Part shown: positions 46,606 through 55,816 of the stretch, piece after piece | Numbering within the stretch: position 1 is the first letter of the stretch | How the letters are laid out: each line of letters begins with the position of its first letter | Notes under the pieces: model-generated | What the model was told of the DNA's origin: nothing | Seen by the model: only the letters and a program-made list of their open reading frames with translations | Database searches by the model: none | Made by a program: the position numbers and the translations under genes | NCBI RefSeq assembly: GCF_000428105.1 | Contig: NZ_ATZH01000012.1 | Location: 51,990-115,989 of the forward strand | Source of the DNA: Bacteroides pyogenes DSM 20611 = JCM 6294 | GTDB taxonomy: Bacteria > Bacteroidota > Bacteroidia > Bacteroidales > Bacteroidaceae | Direction of reading: 5' to 3' | Length of the DNA: 64,000 nucleotides

Positions 46606-48245
46606 TCTATGCCTTGCTCTTTGCACAGTTGAAGCCCCAAGTCTTTCAACTTGAACTTCTGGATTTTCCCGCTTCCCGTCATCGGAAACTCTTTGACGAA
46701 GAACACATATTTCGGAATCTTGTAGCGAGCGATCTTGTTCCGACAAAAATCGCGTACATCGCTCTCATGCATCTCCACCCCTTCATGCAGAATGATGAAC
46801 GCGCCTACCGCTTCGCCGTATTTCCGCGAAGGGATGCCTGCCACCTGCACGTCTTTTATACCTTCGAGCCTATAAAGAAACTCTTCTATTTCGCGGGGAT
46901 AGATATTCTCGCCGCCACGGATAATCATGTCTTTGATGCGCCCCGTGATCCGGTAATTGCCGTCGGCATCTTTAATTCCGATATCGCCCGAATGGAGGAA
47001 GCCGTTTTCATCAATCACCTCCGCCGTTGCCTCCGGATTTTTATAATAGCCTTTCATCGTATTATATCCCCGGCTGCACATTTCTCCCGGCATACCCGGC
47101 GGACACTCCTTGCCCGTTTCGGGATCGATCACTTTCACTTCGGTAAACTCAAAATCTCTCCCCACCGTATGGCAACGCACATCAAACGAATCGTCGATAC
47201 GGGTAGCTGTCATACCGGGCGCCGCCTCCGTAAGTCCGTACACGCTGGTTACTTTCATATACATTTTTTCTTCCACCTGCTTCATCAGCTCCACCGGACA
47301 TAAAGCGCCCGCCATGATTCCGGTGCGAAGGGAAGACATGTCGAACAAGCCGAACATGGGATGATGAAGCTCGGCGATAAACATGGTGGGCACTCCGTAG
47401 AGAGCCGTACACCGCTCTTTATGGATGGAAGCCAGCACAAGCAACGGGTCGAACCGCTCTACCATTACTTGCATGCAGCCGTGCGTGAGGCAGTTCATGG
47501 TGGCGAGCACCACTCCGAAGCAATGAAATAGCGGAACGCAACAGCATAGCCTGTCGTCGGCGGTAAACTTCATGTGTTCGCCGGTGAGGTATCCGTTGTT
47601 CGTTATATTATAATGAGTCAGCATCACCCCTTTCGGGAAACCTGTAGTGCCCGATGTGTACTGCATGTTCACCACATCGTGGCAGTCCACCCGCGCTTTC
47701 AATTCATTCAGGCGGTCGTCGGCAACGTTGTTCCCCAACAGCAGCAGCTCCGATGTGTTGAACATTCCCCGATGCTTTTCCTGACCGATATAAACCACGT
47801 GGCGCATGTGCGGAAAACGCTCGCTCTTGAGATGTCCGCGCTCACAGGTTTTGAGTTCGGGGAGCATGGCGTACGTCATCTCCACGAAGTCGCTGTCCTT
47901 TTCGCCGTTTACGATGCAAAGCGTGTGCATGTCGGAATGATGGCAAAGATATTCCAGTTCCGATTGTTTGTAATTGGTGTTGACCGTGACGCAAACCGCC
48001 CCTATCTTGGCGCAGGCGTACAGCAAAGTCAGCCAATCGGGAACGTTGGCCGCCCAGATACCCACGCGAGTACCCCGCTCCACACCGATAGCGACAAGTC
48101 CTTTCGCCATATCGTCTACGCGGAGGTTGAACCGGCTCCAAGTAAAACGAAGATTACGATCGGAATACACGATGTATTCCCGATCGGGAGTCTCTTCGGC
48201 CCAGTGTTCAAGCCACTGGCCGAGAGTGCGTTCGAATAGTTGCAT
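46596..48245 (-). CDS. AMP-binding acyl-CoA ligase
   Basis: This 549-residue member of the acyl-activating (ANL) superfamily has the P-loop-like [16 protein letters not shown] (A3), [10 protein letters not shown] (A5), [23 protein letters not shown] (A7/A8) and the catalytic lysine region [13 protein letters not shown] (A10). It most resembles medium- to long-chain fatty acyl-CoA synthetases, which activate fatty acids via acyl-AMP. It follows an XRE-cupin regulator by 81 bp on the same strand, a common pairing in Bacteroides. The 3' end is duplicated 66 bp downstream. Confidence 0.92.
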   Translation of the reverse strand: MQLFERTLGQWLEHWAEETPDREYIVYSDRNLRFTWSRFNLRVDDMAKGLVAIGVERGTRVGIWAANVPDWLTLLYACAKIGAVCVTVNTNYKQSELEYLCHHSDMHTLCIVNGEKDSDFVEMTYAMLPELKTCERGHLKSERFPHMRHVVYIGQEKHRGMFNTSELLLLGNNVADDRLNELKARVDCHDVVNMQYTSGTTGFPKGVMLTHYNITNNGYLTGEHMKFTADDRLCCCVPLFHCFGVVLATMNCLTHGCMQVMVERFDPLLVLASIHKERCTALYGVPTMFIAELHHPMFGLFDMSSLRTGIMAGALCPVELMKQVEEKMYMKVTSVYGLTEAAPGMTATRIDDSFDVRCHTVGRDFEFTEVKVIDPETGKECPPGMPGEMCSRGYNTMKGYYKNPEATAEVIDENGFLHSGDIGIKDADGNYRITGRIKDMIIRGGENIYPREIEEFLYRLEGIKDVQVAGIPSRKYGEAVGAFIILHEGVEMHESDVRDFCRNKIARYKIPKYVFFVKEFPMTGSGKIQKFKLKDLGLQLCKEQGIEIV

Positions 48246-48326
48246 GAAAAAAGAAATTTGTGGTTAGCAATAAGCAAAACAGACGAGCGGCGAGCGTTGA
48301 ATCGACAGACAGCGCGCCGCCGGCCA

Positions 48327-48902
48327 TCACACCGGCGTGTAAATAACCGCCAGTATCTTCGCTCCCTTTCCCTCGTAAGCATGTACGTGGTGAGGAACAA
48401 TCGAATCGTAATAGATGCTGTCTCCTTCTTCCAACAGATAGGTTTCCTTCCCGTAGCTTATCTCCATCGTGCCCTCCATCACCATGATGAATTCTTCGCC
48501 CTCGTGCGAAGAAAGCACGAAGTCGCTATCTTTCATAGGCATCACATCGATGATGAAAGGTTCCATGTGACGGTCGGCTTTCGATTTCGAGAGCGAATGA
48601 TACTCCATGTGCTTGCGGGAGTGGATGGCGTTATTGGAAAAACTGATTGCGTCTTTGGCTTCTTTCTTGCGACATACCACGGGACCGACTTCATCCTGAT
48701 CGTCGAGGAAAGTACCCAGCCGCACACCCAGTACACGAGCAATTTTAATAAGCGGCGCCAGAGACGGGATATCGATATTCTCTTCGATACGCTTTATTTG
48801 TTCGACAGCCAGACCGGAACGCTCGGACAGCTCTTCTCTCGTGATCGATTTATCTTCACGAAGGGCTTTGATCTTCTCTCCTACAATCTTACTTGCATCC
48901 AT
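48327..48902 (-). CDS. XRE-family transcriptional regulator with C-terminal cupin domain
   Basis: This 191-residue protein has an N-terminal helix-turn-helix (IKALREDKSITREELSERSGLAVEQIKRIEE, residues 11-41) and a C-terminal cupin barrel (EGEEFIMVMEGTMEISYGKETYLLEEGDSIYYDSIVPHHVHAYEG). Such regulators sense a small ligand through the cupin and often control the adjacent metabolic gene, here an acyl-CoA ligase 81 bp downstream. The ligand is unknown; a fatty acid or acyl-CoA would fit the context. Confidence 0.92.
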   Translation of the reverse strand: MDASKIVGEKIKALREDKSITREELSERSGLAVEQIKRIEENIDIPSLAPLIKIARVLGVRLGTFLDDQDEVGPVVCRKKEAKDAISFSNNAIHSRKHMEYHSLSKSKADRHMEPFIIDVMPMKDSDFVLSSHEGEEFIMVMEGTMEISYGKETYLLEEGDSIYYDSIVPHHVHAYEGKGAKILAVIYTPV

Positions 48903-48952
48903 ATTGAAAGTATTTTAAGTGCTATATTGACAAATTATAATTATATTAACCG

Positions 48953-48960
48953 CAAAAATA
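48953..48960 (-). promoter_or_regulatory. Candidate -7 box for the XRE-cupin/ligase unit
   Basis: TATTTTTG on the minus strand, 50 bp upstream of the regulator start, fits TAnnTTTG. The region is very A/T-rich, so chance matches are likely. Confidence 0.3.
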
Positions 48961-49005
48961 GCAAAATATTTATACCGACCCAATGATAGTCCTTAAAAAA
49001 TGCAG

Positions 49006-49587
49006 TTACTCTTCTTTTCGCATACTGAATTCGCAACCGCAATATTGCTGGTTGTAGAATTGATATTCCTTGATGATGGAGATACGCCGTTCGCTTAATC
49101 CGCCCTTTCGCCAGTTTTGTTTCCAATAAGTGACGTCGGGATACTTTTCGCAGGCATAGCGCCCTGCTTCTTCTATCTGTTCGAGGCTTTTCCAACGGCT
49201 CGAAGCAAGCGTAGTGGCAATGACCCCGAAGCCATGCTCGTGAGCATAGCGGGCGGTTTCGAGCAGGCGCATCTTGAAGCACCTCAGGCAGCGTCCTCCC
49301 CGTTCCGGCTCCTGCTCCATCCCTTTCATCCGGCAACGCCATGCTTCGTGGTCGTAGTCTCCGTCCACTATTTCGAGTCCCAGCGAGCGGGCATAGCGGC
49401 TGCACTCTTCTTTCCTTATTATATATTCCTCTTCCGGATAGATGTTGGGGTTGAAGTAGAAGATGACCGGAGTAATTCCGTTTTGCATCAGGCATTCGAT
49501 GATGGCCGAAGAGCAAGGGGCGCAACACGTATGCAGCAGCACGCGGGTTGCTCCGCCGGGAACTTCCAACTGAAACTTTTTCTTCAT
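49006..49587 (-). CDS. queH: Epoxyqueuosine reductase QueH
   Basis: This 193-residue protein has the QueH (DUF208) motifs LLHTCCAPCS (residues 17-26), FNPNIYPEEEY, GGRCLRCFKMRLLETA and the C-terminal NQQYCGCEFS; these cysteines bind an Fe-S cluster and a second metal. QueH reduces epoxyqueuosine to queuosine in the wobble position of certain tRNAs, replacing the cobalamin-dependent QueG. A single gene on the minus strand. Confidence 0.93.
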   Translation of the reverse strand: MKKKFQLEVPGGATRVLLHTCCAPCSSAIIECLMQNGITPVIFYFNPNIYPEEEYIIRKEECSRYARSLGLEIVDGDYDHEAWRCRMKGMEQEPERGGRCLRCFKMRLLETARYAHEHGFGVIATTLASSRWKSLEQIEEAGRYACEKYPDVTYWKQNWRKGGLSERRISIIKEYQFYNQQYCGCEFSMRKEE

Positions 49588-49636
49588 ACGGCAAAGTTAA
49601 CGGATATTTATGATTAACGCCAATACTTGGGGAAAT

Positions 49637-49672
49637 AAAAAAAGAGGGTGTGCTTCCAATCAGCAGACCCTC
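49637..49672 (-). terminator. Terminator of rpsO
   Basis: On the minus strand an 11-bp stem with one mismatch (plus 49644-49654 with 49662-49672) is followed by seven T (plus 49637-49643), 26 bp after the rpsO stop codon. Confidence 0.85.
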
Positions 49673-49698
49673 CGTTTAACCTTTCAGTGTAAGTAAAA

Positions 49699-49968
49699 TT
49701 ACTTACGCAAACCAAGCTCTTTGATGATGGCACGATATCTTTCGATATCTTTAGCCTTCAAGTAATCGAGTAAGCGACGACGCTTACCTACCAACATTGT
49801 CAAAGCTCTTTCTGTACTATAATCTTTTCTGTTGAGCTTCATGTGCTCAGTCAGGTGAGAAATACGGTATGAAAACAAAGCTATCTGCGCCTCAGCCGAG
49901 CCAGTATCAGTGTTAGACTTTCCGTACTTTCCGAAGATTTCTTGCTTTTTAGCTGCGTCTAAATACAT
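49699..49968 (-). CDS. rpsO: 30S ribosomal protein S15
   Basis: This 89-residue protein shows the S15 fold and motifs: TGSAEAQIALFSYRISHLTEHMKLNRKDYSTERALTMLVGKRRRLLDYLKAKD. S15 binds the central domain of 16S rRNA early in 30S assembly. The length is normal. It diverges from typA and has its own -7 box and terminator. Confidence 0.97.
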   Translation of the reverse strand: MYLDAAKKQEIFGKYGKSNTDTGSAEAQIALFSYRISHLTEHMKLNRKDYSTERALTMLVGKRRRLLDYLKAKDIERYRAIIKELGLRK

Positions 49969-50011
49969 AATTTTTTAGAAGTTTGATAGATAAATTATTC
50001 TTTTGAGCGTG

Positions 50012-50019
50012 CAAAGATA
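50012..50019 (-). promoter_or_regulatory. Candidate -7 box for rpsO
   Basis: TATCTTTG on the minus strand, 43 bp upstream of the rpsO start codon. Confidence 0.5.
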
Positions 50020-50094
50020 TGTATTATCTTTATATCTTACAACGTTTTATCCAAAAAAAACAAAGCGATAGCACTATTTATGCACCTATTTTCG

Positions 50095-50102
50095 TACCTT
50101 TG
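50095..50102 (+). promoter_or_regulatory. -7 box for typA
   Basis: TACCTTTG, consensus Bacteroidetes -7 element, 21 bp upstream of the typA ATG at 50124. It lies inside the upstream extension of the typA reading frame, which supports the later start. Confidence 0.6.
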
Positions 50103-50123
50103 CCGACAAATAATAGGTATTAT

Positions 50124-51923
50124 ATGCAAAATATTAGGAACATTGCAATCATTGCCCATGTGGACCATGGGAAAACAACGTTGGTTGACAAGATGCTTTT
50201 GGCCGGAAATCTGTTCCGCAGCAATCAGAACAGCGGCGAGCTTATTTTGGACAACAACGATCTGGAACGCGAACGCGGGATAACGATTCTCTCCAAAAAT
50301 GTATCCATCAGCTACAACGGTACTAAAATCAATATCATCGACACTCCGGGACACAGCGACTTCGGCGGCGAAGTAGAACGCGTGCTGAATATGGCCGACG
50401 GATGTATATTATTGGTAGACGCTTTCGAAGGGCCCATGCCGCAGACGCGTTTCGTTCTGCAAAAGGCTTTGGAAATAGGATTAAAGCCTATTGTGGTGGT
50501 AAATAAGGTGGATAAGCCGAACTGTCGCCCGGAAGAGGTGTACGAGATGGTGTTCGATCTGATGTTCAGCCTCAACGCTACGGAAGAACAGCTCGATTTC
50601 CCGGTGATTTACGGTTCGGCAAAAAACAACTGGATGAGCACCGACTGGCAGAAGCCTACGGATAGCATCGCTCCGCTGCTCGACTGCATCATCGAAAACA
50701 TACCTGCTCCCGAAAAGCTCGAAGGAACTCCGCAAATGCTGATTACTTCGCTCGACTACTCTTCGTACACCGGACGCATCGCCATCGGGCGCGTGCATCG
50801 GGGCACCCTGAAGGAGGGGATGAACGTATCGCTTGTGAAGCGAGACGGGAGCATCGTTAAAAGCAAAATCAAAGAGCTTCACGTATTCGAAGGCTTGGGA
50901 CGGGTGAAGACGGCAGAGGTTTCGTCGGGCGACTTGTGCGCGCTGGTAGGTATCGACGGGTTCGAAATCGGCGACACCGTATGCGATTTCGAGCGTCCGG
51001 AGGCATTGCCGCCCATCGCCATCGACGAGCCGACGATGAGCATGCTGTTCACCATCAACGATTCGCCGTTCTTCGGCAAAGACGGCAAGTTCGTCACCTC
51101 ACGCCATATACACGACCGTCTTACGAAGGAACTCGACAAGAATCTGGCGCTCCGCGTGAAAAAGAGCGAAGAGGACGGAAAATGGATTGTATCGGGACGC
51201 GGCGTGCTTCACCTCTCGGTACTCATCGAAACCATGCGCCGCGAGGGATACGAGCTGCAAGTGGGACAGCCGCAAGTGATCTACAAAGAAATAAACGGCG
51301 TGAAGTGCGAGCCGATAGAAGAGCTCACCATCAACGTGCCCGAAGAGTATTCGAGCAAAATCATCGATATGGTGACCCGCCGCAAAGGTGAAATGGTGAA
51401 AATGGAGAATACGGGCGAACGAATCAACCTCGAGTTCGACATGCCTTCGCGCGGCATCATCGGATTGCGTACCAACGTGCTGACAGCCTCGGCAGGCGAG
51501 GCAATCATGGCCCACCGCTTCAAAGAATATCAGCCGTACAAAGGGGAGATCGAACGCCGCACCAACGGCTCGATGATTGCGATGGAGGGCGGAACGGCTT
51601 TCGCGTATGCCATCGACAAGCTGCAAGACCGGGGCAAGTTCTTCATCTTCCCGCAGGAAGACGTGTATGCCGGTCAGGTGGTAGGCGAACACTCGCACGA
51701 CAACGACCTGGTGATCAACGTAACCAAATCGAAGAAGCTGACCAACATGCGCGCCTCCGGCTCCGACGAAAAGGCACGCCTGATTCCTCCCGTACAGTTC
51801 TCGCTCGAGGAGGCGCTGGAGTACATCAAGGAAGACGAGTACGTAGAGGTTACTCCGAAGGCAATGCGTATGCGCAAGGTAATTCTGGACGAGATCGAGC
51901 GCAAGCGCGCCAACAAATCGTAG
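50124..51923 (+). CDS. typA: Ribosome-associated GTPase TypA/BipA
   Basis: This 599-residue translational GTPase has the G1 block AHVDHGKTTLVDKML (residues 11-25), RERGITILSKN, DTPGHSDFGGEVERVL, VVNKVDKP, the EF-G-like domains and the BipA-specific C-terminal domain (RASGSDEKARLIPPVQFSLEEALEYI). BipA acts in ribosome assembly and stress or cold adaptation. The frame is open 35 codons further upstream, but the conserved start is the ATG at 50124, just after a -7 box. Confidence 0.97.
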   Translation: MQNIRNIAIIAHVDHGKTTLVDKMLLAGNLFRSNQNSGELILDNNDLERERGITILSKNVSISYNGTKINIIDTPGHSDFGGEVERVLNMADGCILLVDAFEGPMPQTRFVLQKALEIGLKPIVVVNKVDKPNCRPEEVYEMVFDLMFSLNATEEQLDFPVIYGSAKNNWMSTDWQKPTDSIAPLLDCIIENIPAPEKLEGTPQMLITSLDYSSYTGRIAIGRVHRGTLKEGMNVSLVKRDGSIVKSKIKELHVFEGLGRVKTAEVSSGDLCALVGIDGFEIGDTVCDFERPEALPPIAIDEPTMSMLFTINDSPFFGKDGKFVTSRHIHDRLTKELDKNLALRVKKSEEDGKWIVSGRGVLHLSVLIETMRREGYELQVGQPQVIYKEINGVKCEPIEELTINVPEEYSSKIIDMVTRRKGEMVKMENTGERINLEFDMPSRGIIGLRTNVLTASAGEAIMAHRFKEYQPYKGEIERRTNGSMIAMEGGTAFAYAIDKLQDRGKFFIFPQEDVYAGQVVGEHSHDNDLVINVTKSKKLTNMRASGSDEKARLIPPVQFSLEEALEYIKEDEYVEVTPKAMRMRKVILDEIERKRANKS

Positions 51924-51951
51924 GCCGAAGCGCTCATATACGGACACCACG

Positions 51952-52015
51952 GCAAGCCCTGCTTACGGGACATTCTGCGGAAATCGCAGTCCGATGTCTC
52001 CGAAGCAGGGCTTGC
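51952..52015. terminator. Long hairpin after typA
   Basis: GCAAGCCCTGCTT (51952-51964) pairs perfectly with its complement at 52003-52015, and an inner CTGCG/CGCAG stem lies at the tip. The T run is poor, but the position, 28 bp after typA, suits a terminator. Confidence 0.65.
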
Positions 52016-52066
52016 CTCATTCTGCCGATGGCGAGGAAGCACAGATTCCCCGTATTGAAGCTTTAG

Positions 52067-52154
52067 TTTCCCACCGGGGAAACTTTTGTGTCCCACTGGG
52101 GAAACTTTTGTGTCCCGCTGGGGAAACTTTTGTTTCCCATAAGGGAAACTAATG
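52067..52154. repeat. 22-bp palindromic tandem repeat, 4 units
   Basis: Units begin at 52067, 52089, 52111 and 52133, exactly 22 bp apart. Each has the form TTTCCC or TGTCCC, four bases, GGGGAAACTTTTG, so that every unit is itself an inverted repeat. The last unit runs into the start codon of a decayed deacetylase gene. Confidence 0.92.
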
Positions 52155-52654
52155 AAACTATATATCGTCACCCTCCTCAGCATCTTTGGCTACCTCTTTC
52201 CGCCTTGTTCGCAAGCGGGTTAACTTTACAGCCTGCCGATACCGGAGGCAGCCTGCGGGAGAAATCACCGTTTACATATATCCAACCTCCCCAGAAGCAG
52301 CATGCTCATGAATTAAGGAACAGATTTAAAACCGTCCGTATGCGCAGCGTGAAAACAAAGCGTATGAACCGGTTGCGAACGCTTGTCTAACCGACTGGTT
52401 TTCAAAACCGGCATACAGTATATGACAGAAAACAGAGACTGGCGGACGGGGAAAAGGAAGTCGCGGCAAGCGAAATGTCGAAAGCCTCGCCGAATGCCAT
52501 CATCTTGGGACACGACATCCACAAAACGACTGTGGAAGCCATCCCCGCAGTCATCCGCAACCTCAAGGCAAAGGGGTATCGCATTGTAACACTTGATGAA
52601 CTGTTTGCCAACAAACAAATCAAGAACAACCATGTTTACAACAGCGGCAAATAA
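52152..52654 (+). pseudogene. Decayed polysaccharide deacetylase gene
   Basis: An ATG at 52152 opens a signal-peptide-like sequence (MKLYIVTLLSIFGYLFPPCS) that stops after 23 codons. Downstream fragments in different frames match a NodB-type deacetylase: HELRNRFKTVRMRSV near 52300-52360, then DWFSKPAYSI, then a last segment ending at the TAA near 52654 with LADGEKEVAASEMSK, AIILGHDIHKTTVEAI and LKAKGYRIVTLDELF. The core with the metal ligands is deleted and at least two frameshifts are present. In the family these enzymes remove acetyl groups from GlcNAc or similar polymers; this copy cannot be active. Confidence 0.75.
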
Positions 52655-52804
52655 CCTTATTAAGGAATAAAAAGGACTATCCCCCAACCGAAACATCTCC
52701 GAACCGATGAGGCGAAAATAGAATGAGAGCAACCCATCGCATCCCCTTTCTTGATGGGAAACGATGAGTTGCTCGAAAGCTATCGTGCGGATGCAGATTG
52801 AATA

Positions 52805-53215
52805 TTATTTTTTAATTTTCATCTTCCAATCTTTACCGACACGCACCAAACTCATTTCTTCTTTTTTCTCTTTCCCATTACCGTAAGTTGTTTTCAACTC
52901 CACGATGGCAGATTGTCCGTCTTCGGCCATCTCTTCAGAAAGCACCTCGATATTTTTAATGCCATCGTTTTTTTCAATCTGCTTGGCCCCCTTTTCTTTC
53001 AATACTGACAGAAACATCTTTTTGGCTTCTTTTACCTCGTCAGAAGATGCTTTATCTCCATAATATATACCGTCTACGAATTTTTCAAAATTCCCCGATT
53101 GCAGGTATCCCGCGTATTTTCTGGCAGCATCCGAAGGAGTACTTCCACCGGAAGCACAAGCAACGACCCATGCCATGCAAATCATTGCCAATCCCCAATA
53201 AATCACTTTCTTCAT
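52805..53215 (-). CDS. DUF4878 domain-containing lipoprotein
   Basis: This 136-residue lipoprotein has a signal ending in WVVAC (Cys20) and a DUF4878 domain, a small NTF2-like fold (TPSDAARKYAGYLQSGNFEKFVDGIYY, then alternating strands ending SLVRVGKDWKMKIKK). The family is common in Bacteroides and of unknown function. No operon partner is evident. Confidence 0.85.
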   Translation of the reverse strand: MKKVIYWGLAMICMAWVVACASGGSTPSDAARKYAGYLQSGNFEKFVDGIYYGDKASSDEVKEAKKMFLSVLKEKGAKQIEKNDGIKNIEVLSEEMAEDGQSAIVELKTTYGNGKEKKEEMSLVRVGKDWKMKIKK

Positions 53216-53327
53216 AAGTATTACATTTTAAATTGATTTGTAAAAAGTTATAAATAACAACATTTATGTTTTGTTTCTCCAATTGTTTTTTCATTCAGGG
53301 TGCGATAAACTTTCTGTTGTTTCCACA

Positions 53328-53945
53328 CTAATAGTTAGTAATCACTACCAGTCCGTCCAAAGCGGCCACGTCCGAAGGAAACAGATAAGTTCCCGATAAT
53401 CCCGGGATATTCAGTTCTACGTCAGGTTGCTTCATCCCATCCATACCGGCCCATCGGTATACAAACCAAATTAATTCGGTACAGTACATTTTTGAAGTAT
53501 CTTTCAAATTATAGGAATGATCGAAAGGAGTATGACGGTTATAAATTTCGATTGCTTTCAGAGCCGCCTTGCAGGCCAGAATCGAATCGGCACGAAAACG
53601 CATCAATGCACCCGACACGGCTTTATCGGGCGCAAAGAAATCTCCGAGCTCTTCCATTTTCACGAAATCTTCATCACCTGTTTCATCGGGTTCGCCCGGT
53701 ACGGCATGAACCACTTTCCACCGATCCCGATGGCGCACCACAATACCTACATGAGAATACCGGCCTTTCCGGTCAAGCCCCAAAACCATTCGGCTTGCCA
53801 TACCTGTGCCTCTCCTGAACACAATATCCCCTTCGTGTAGCAGTTCTTCAGAAACGGAACAATCGCACGGCAACTCATGGCATGAAAACAGGCATCCGAT
53901 AATAAATAAGAAATAACCATATTTTATGAGAAATCCCCTATCCAT
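53328..53945 (-). CDS. YiiX/YebB-like NlpC/P60-family cysteine hydrolase, lipoprotein
   Basis: This 205-residue protein has a lipoprotein-type N-terminus (LFIIGCLFSC; Cys22 or Cys18) and the permuted NlpC/P60 fold of the YiiX group: ELLHEGDIVFRRGTG, RYSHVGIVV with the likely catalytic histidine, and KMYCTELIWFVY with the likely catalytic cysteine. The group hydrolyses amide or thioester-type bonds; the substrate is not known. A TATCTTTG -7 box lies upstream at plus 53975-53982. Confidence 0.85.
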   Translation of the reverse strand: MDRGFLIKYGYFLFIIGCLFSCHELPCDCSVSEELLHEGDIVFRRGTGMASRMVLGLDRKGRYSHVGIVVRHRDRWKVVHAVPGEPDETGDEDFVKMEELGDFFAPDKAVSGALMRFRADSILACKAALKAIEIYNRHTPFDHSYNLKDTSKMYCTELIWFVYRWAGMDGMKQPDVELNIPGLSGTYLFPSDVAALDGLVVITNY

Positions 53946-53974
53946 GTTTATACGTTGTACTGGTTCTATGCAAA

Positions 53975-53982
53975 CAAAGATA
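53975..53982 (-). promoter_or_regulatory. Candidate -7 box for the YiiX-like gene
   Basis: TATCTTTG on the minus strand, 29 bp upstream of the start codon. No clear -33 element. Confidence 0.45.
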
Positions 53983-54056
53983 AGAGAGTAAATGATTAAT
54001 AAGCTGTCATTCTTTCAAAAAAAGGTTTCCATTCGGACAAAAAAGAAGATTATCCG

Positions 54057-55136
54057 TCAAAATCGAGCTTTTTGTTTACGATAATCGGCAAAAGACATTC
54101 CAAACTCTTTTACGAAAGCGCGACGAAACGTCGACAAAGAGTTGAAGCCTGAAGATTCGGCAATTTCATTCATCGACAACGATTCATTCGCAGTTGCCAA
54201 CAACTGATGCACCTTATCCATGCGATAACGATTGATATAATCGTAAAAAGTGGTATGAAGATAGGAATTTAAATAGAAAGAAAGATAAGTCCGATTAGTT
54301 CCTATCTCCGTAGCAAGTTCCGTAAGCGTCAGTTTCGGATTCAGAAACAGCTCATCCTGTAACAATGCTTTTTGCAACGATTGTACTACTCCTTCACTCA
54401 AAACAAAATTATCCGGCAACGATTCCGGAACGGCTTTATTAAAAAAGCTGTCTGCCTGCAAAAATTCATCCGCCACAATTACTTCCTGCTGTTTATTATA
54501 ATAAAGGATACAGCCCCAAAGGAGCATGGAAGAAAGATAATACAGAGAATCGATGAACCACGAATTCGCTATTAAGGAATACATCCATACCGACAAGCAG
54601 AGAAACATAAAAAAGGTGACTTGACGCAGCCAACGCACGTTGATACGCTCAGTATTGGAATAATTGGTCTGAATATATCTGTTGTAGCGATTTACCGCCC
54701 CGCGAAGTATCCAAATGACTATGATAGAATAAAATATCACATAGAAATTCAACACTTCCATCCACAACTCCGAAGCTGTCAAAACATAGCCTGCGATGCA
54801 GACTAACAGAAATAATTCAATAACGACCGCTCTTTTCCAATTCATCCACCCGGGAGATAAAAGCTCAAACAAATAAAATGTGCATACGGGGACAGCCAAC
54901 ATATCGACCATCACCAATAAATTGGAGAAATAAGTATGCCTGACGGCTTCCGATAAATACAAGAAAAGATCTTTGACTTCTAAAAAGAACCAGAATAAAA
55001 CGACATAACCCAATACTTTACGCAAACGGGAAGCATCCTTATCTTTCAACAAGTAAATGCTTGCAAACAAAAAAAACAAGAAACTCATTCCATGAGTAAA
55101 ATAAAACAACCGTTCGGCTAACAGCATTGCATTCAT
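54057..55136 (-). CDS. Membrane-embedded AraC-family transcriptional regulator
   Basis: This 359-residue protein has six or seven transmembrane helices in its first 210 residues (from MNAMLLAERLFYFTHGMSFLFFLFASIYLL) and an AraC-type double helix-turn-helix at the C-terminus (LTLTELATEIGTNRTYLSFYLNS, then SGFNSLSTFRRAFVKEFGMSFADYRKQK). The frame is open to 55178, but a TATATTTG -7 box (plus 55176-55183) overlaps that point, so the ATG at 55136 is preferred. It diverges from the metalloprotease-SusC-SusD operon and is the obvious candidate regulator of it. Confidence 0.9.
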   Translation of the reverse strand: MNAMLLAERLFYFTHGMSFLFFLFASIYLLKDKDASRLRKVLGYVVLFWFFLEVKDLFLYLSEAVRHTYFSNLLVMVDMLAVPVCTFYLFELLSPGWMNWKRAVVIELFLLVCIAGYVLTASELWMEVLNFYVIFYSIIVIWILRGAVNRYNRYIQTNYSNTERINVRWLRQVTFFMFLCLSVWMYSLIANSWFIDSLYYLSSMLLWGCILYYNKQQEVIVADEFLQADSFFNKAVPESLPDNFVLSEGVVQSLQKALLQDELFLNPKLTLTELATEIGTNRTYLSFYLNSYLHTTFYDYINRYRMDKVHQLLATANESLSMNEIAESSGFNSLSTFRRAFVKEFGMSFADYRKQKARF

Positions 55137-55175
55137 AATAAATAAAGAGAGTTTTTCATATATACCGACTAAAAG

Positions 55176-55183
55176 CAAATATA
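55176..55183 (-). promoter_or_regulatory. Candidate -7 box for the AraC-type regulator
   Basis: TATATTTG on the minus strand, 39 bp upstream of the chosen ATG (55136). It argues against the earlier in-frame ATG at 55178. Confidence 0.5.
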
Positions 55184-55816
55184 GATAAAAACCTTCAGAT
55201 TCTGCACCACTAAACTAAAAAGGATAAAGGGTATTATCGATTTCCCGCTTTTATTTCCAATTTCTTGCCATATTTTCCCGTAAATCGAAGAAATATGAAA
55301 ATTCTGCAAACGCTGGCGTCTGTGGAACTCACCCTTACAAAGAGAGAGAGAAAACGTTTCTCCATCACAGGGAGAAAAGGCTATTAATACAAAAGATTAG
55401 GGCAACATGCCACAAATGATTTGCAAAATAAATATAAAAGCCTTCACTTAGGTTTGAAATAAAACAGTTTTTCCCAATTTAAAACATATCTTAGCGGATA
55501 AATACTGCAAATGTTATTTATTGCGAATATATTTTTAAGAAATCCAATTATACGACACATCAAATGCAAACCTCTGTAGCAAAATTTACATTTATTGGCT
55601 GTTTCTCAATAAGACAACCGTAAACACGCCAATCAAAGCCTCCTTCGGATTTTAATCTTATTATACATTGGCAATATGCCCGACAGCAAATAATATATGT
55701 ATCGATATTTGCTCGTCGAGATTCGAATATAAACTGACCAAACAAGCAGTTTGAATGAGGCTTACTACATCAATTGAACATATTTCTTACTATCTTAACA
55801 ACTTAATTATATCAAA
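55184..55816. other. Intergenic region upstream of the metalloprotease-SusCD operon
   Basis: An A/T-rich 630-bp region between divergent genes. It should hold the operon promoter and any regulator sites, but no convincing -33/-7 pair or repeat was found. A 60-codon open frame at 55560-55745 (minus) has no recognisable content. Confidence 0.6.

Larger units (their letters stand above)
51924..52804. other. Gene-free region between typA and the DUF4878 gene
   Basis: It holds the typA hairpin, the 22-bp repeat array and the deacetylase pseudogene. The stretch 52655-52804 shows nothing recognisable. Confidence 0.7.

Noticed and set aside
52088..52390. 100-codon open frame across the 22-bp repeats after typA
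   Set aside because: It starts inside the repeat array and only its end overlaps a fragment of the deacetylase pseudogene.
55560..55745. 60-codon open frame on the minus strand upstream of the metalloprotease
   Set aside because: No ribosome-binding or promoter context and no recognisable content; it lies in an A/T-rich regulatory region.
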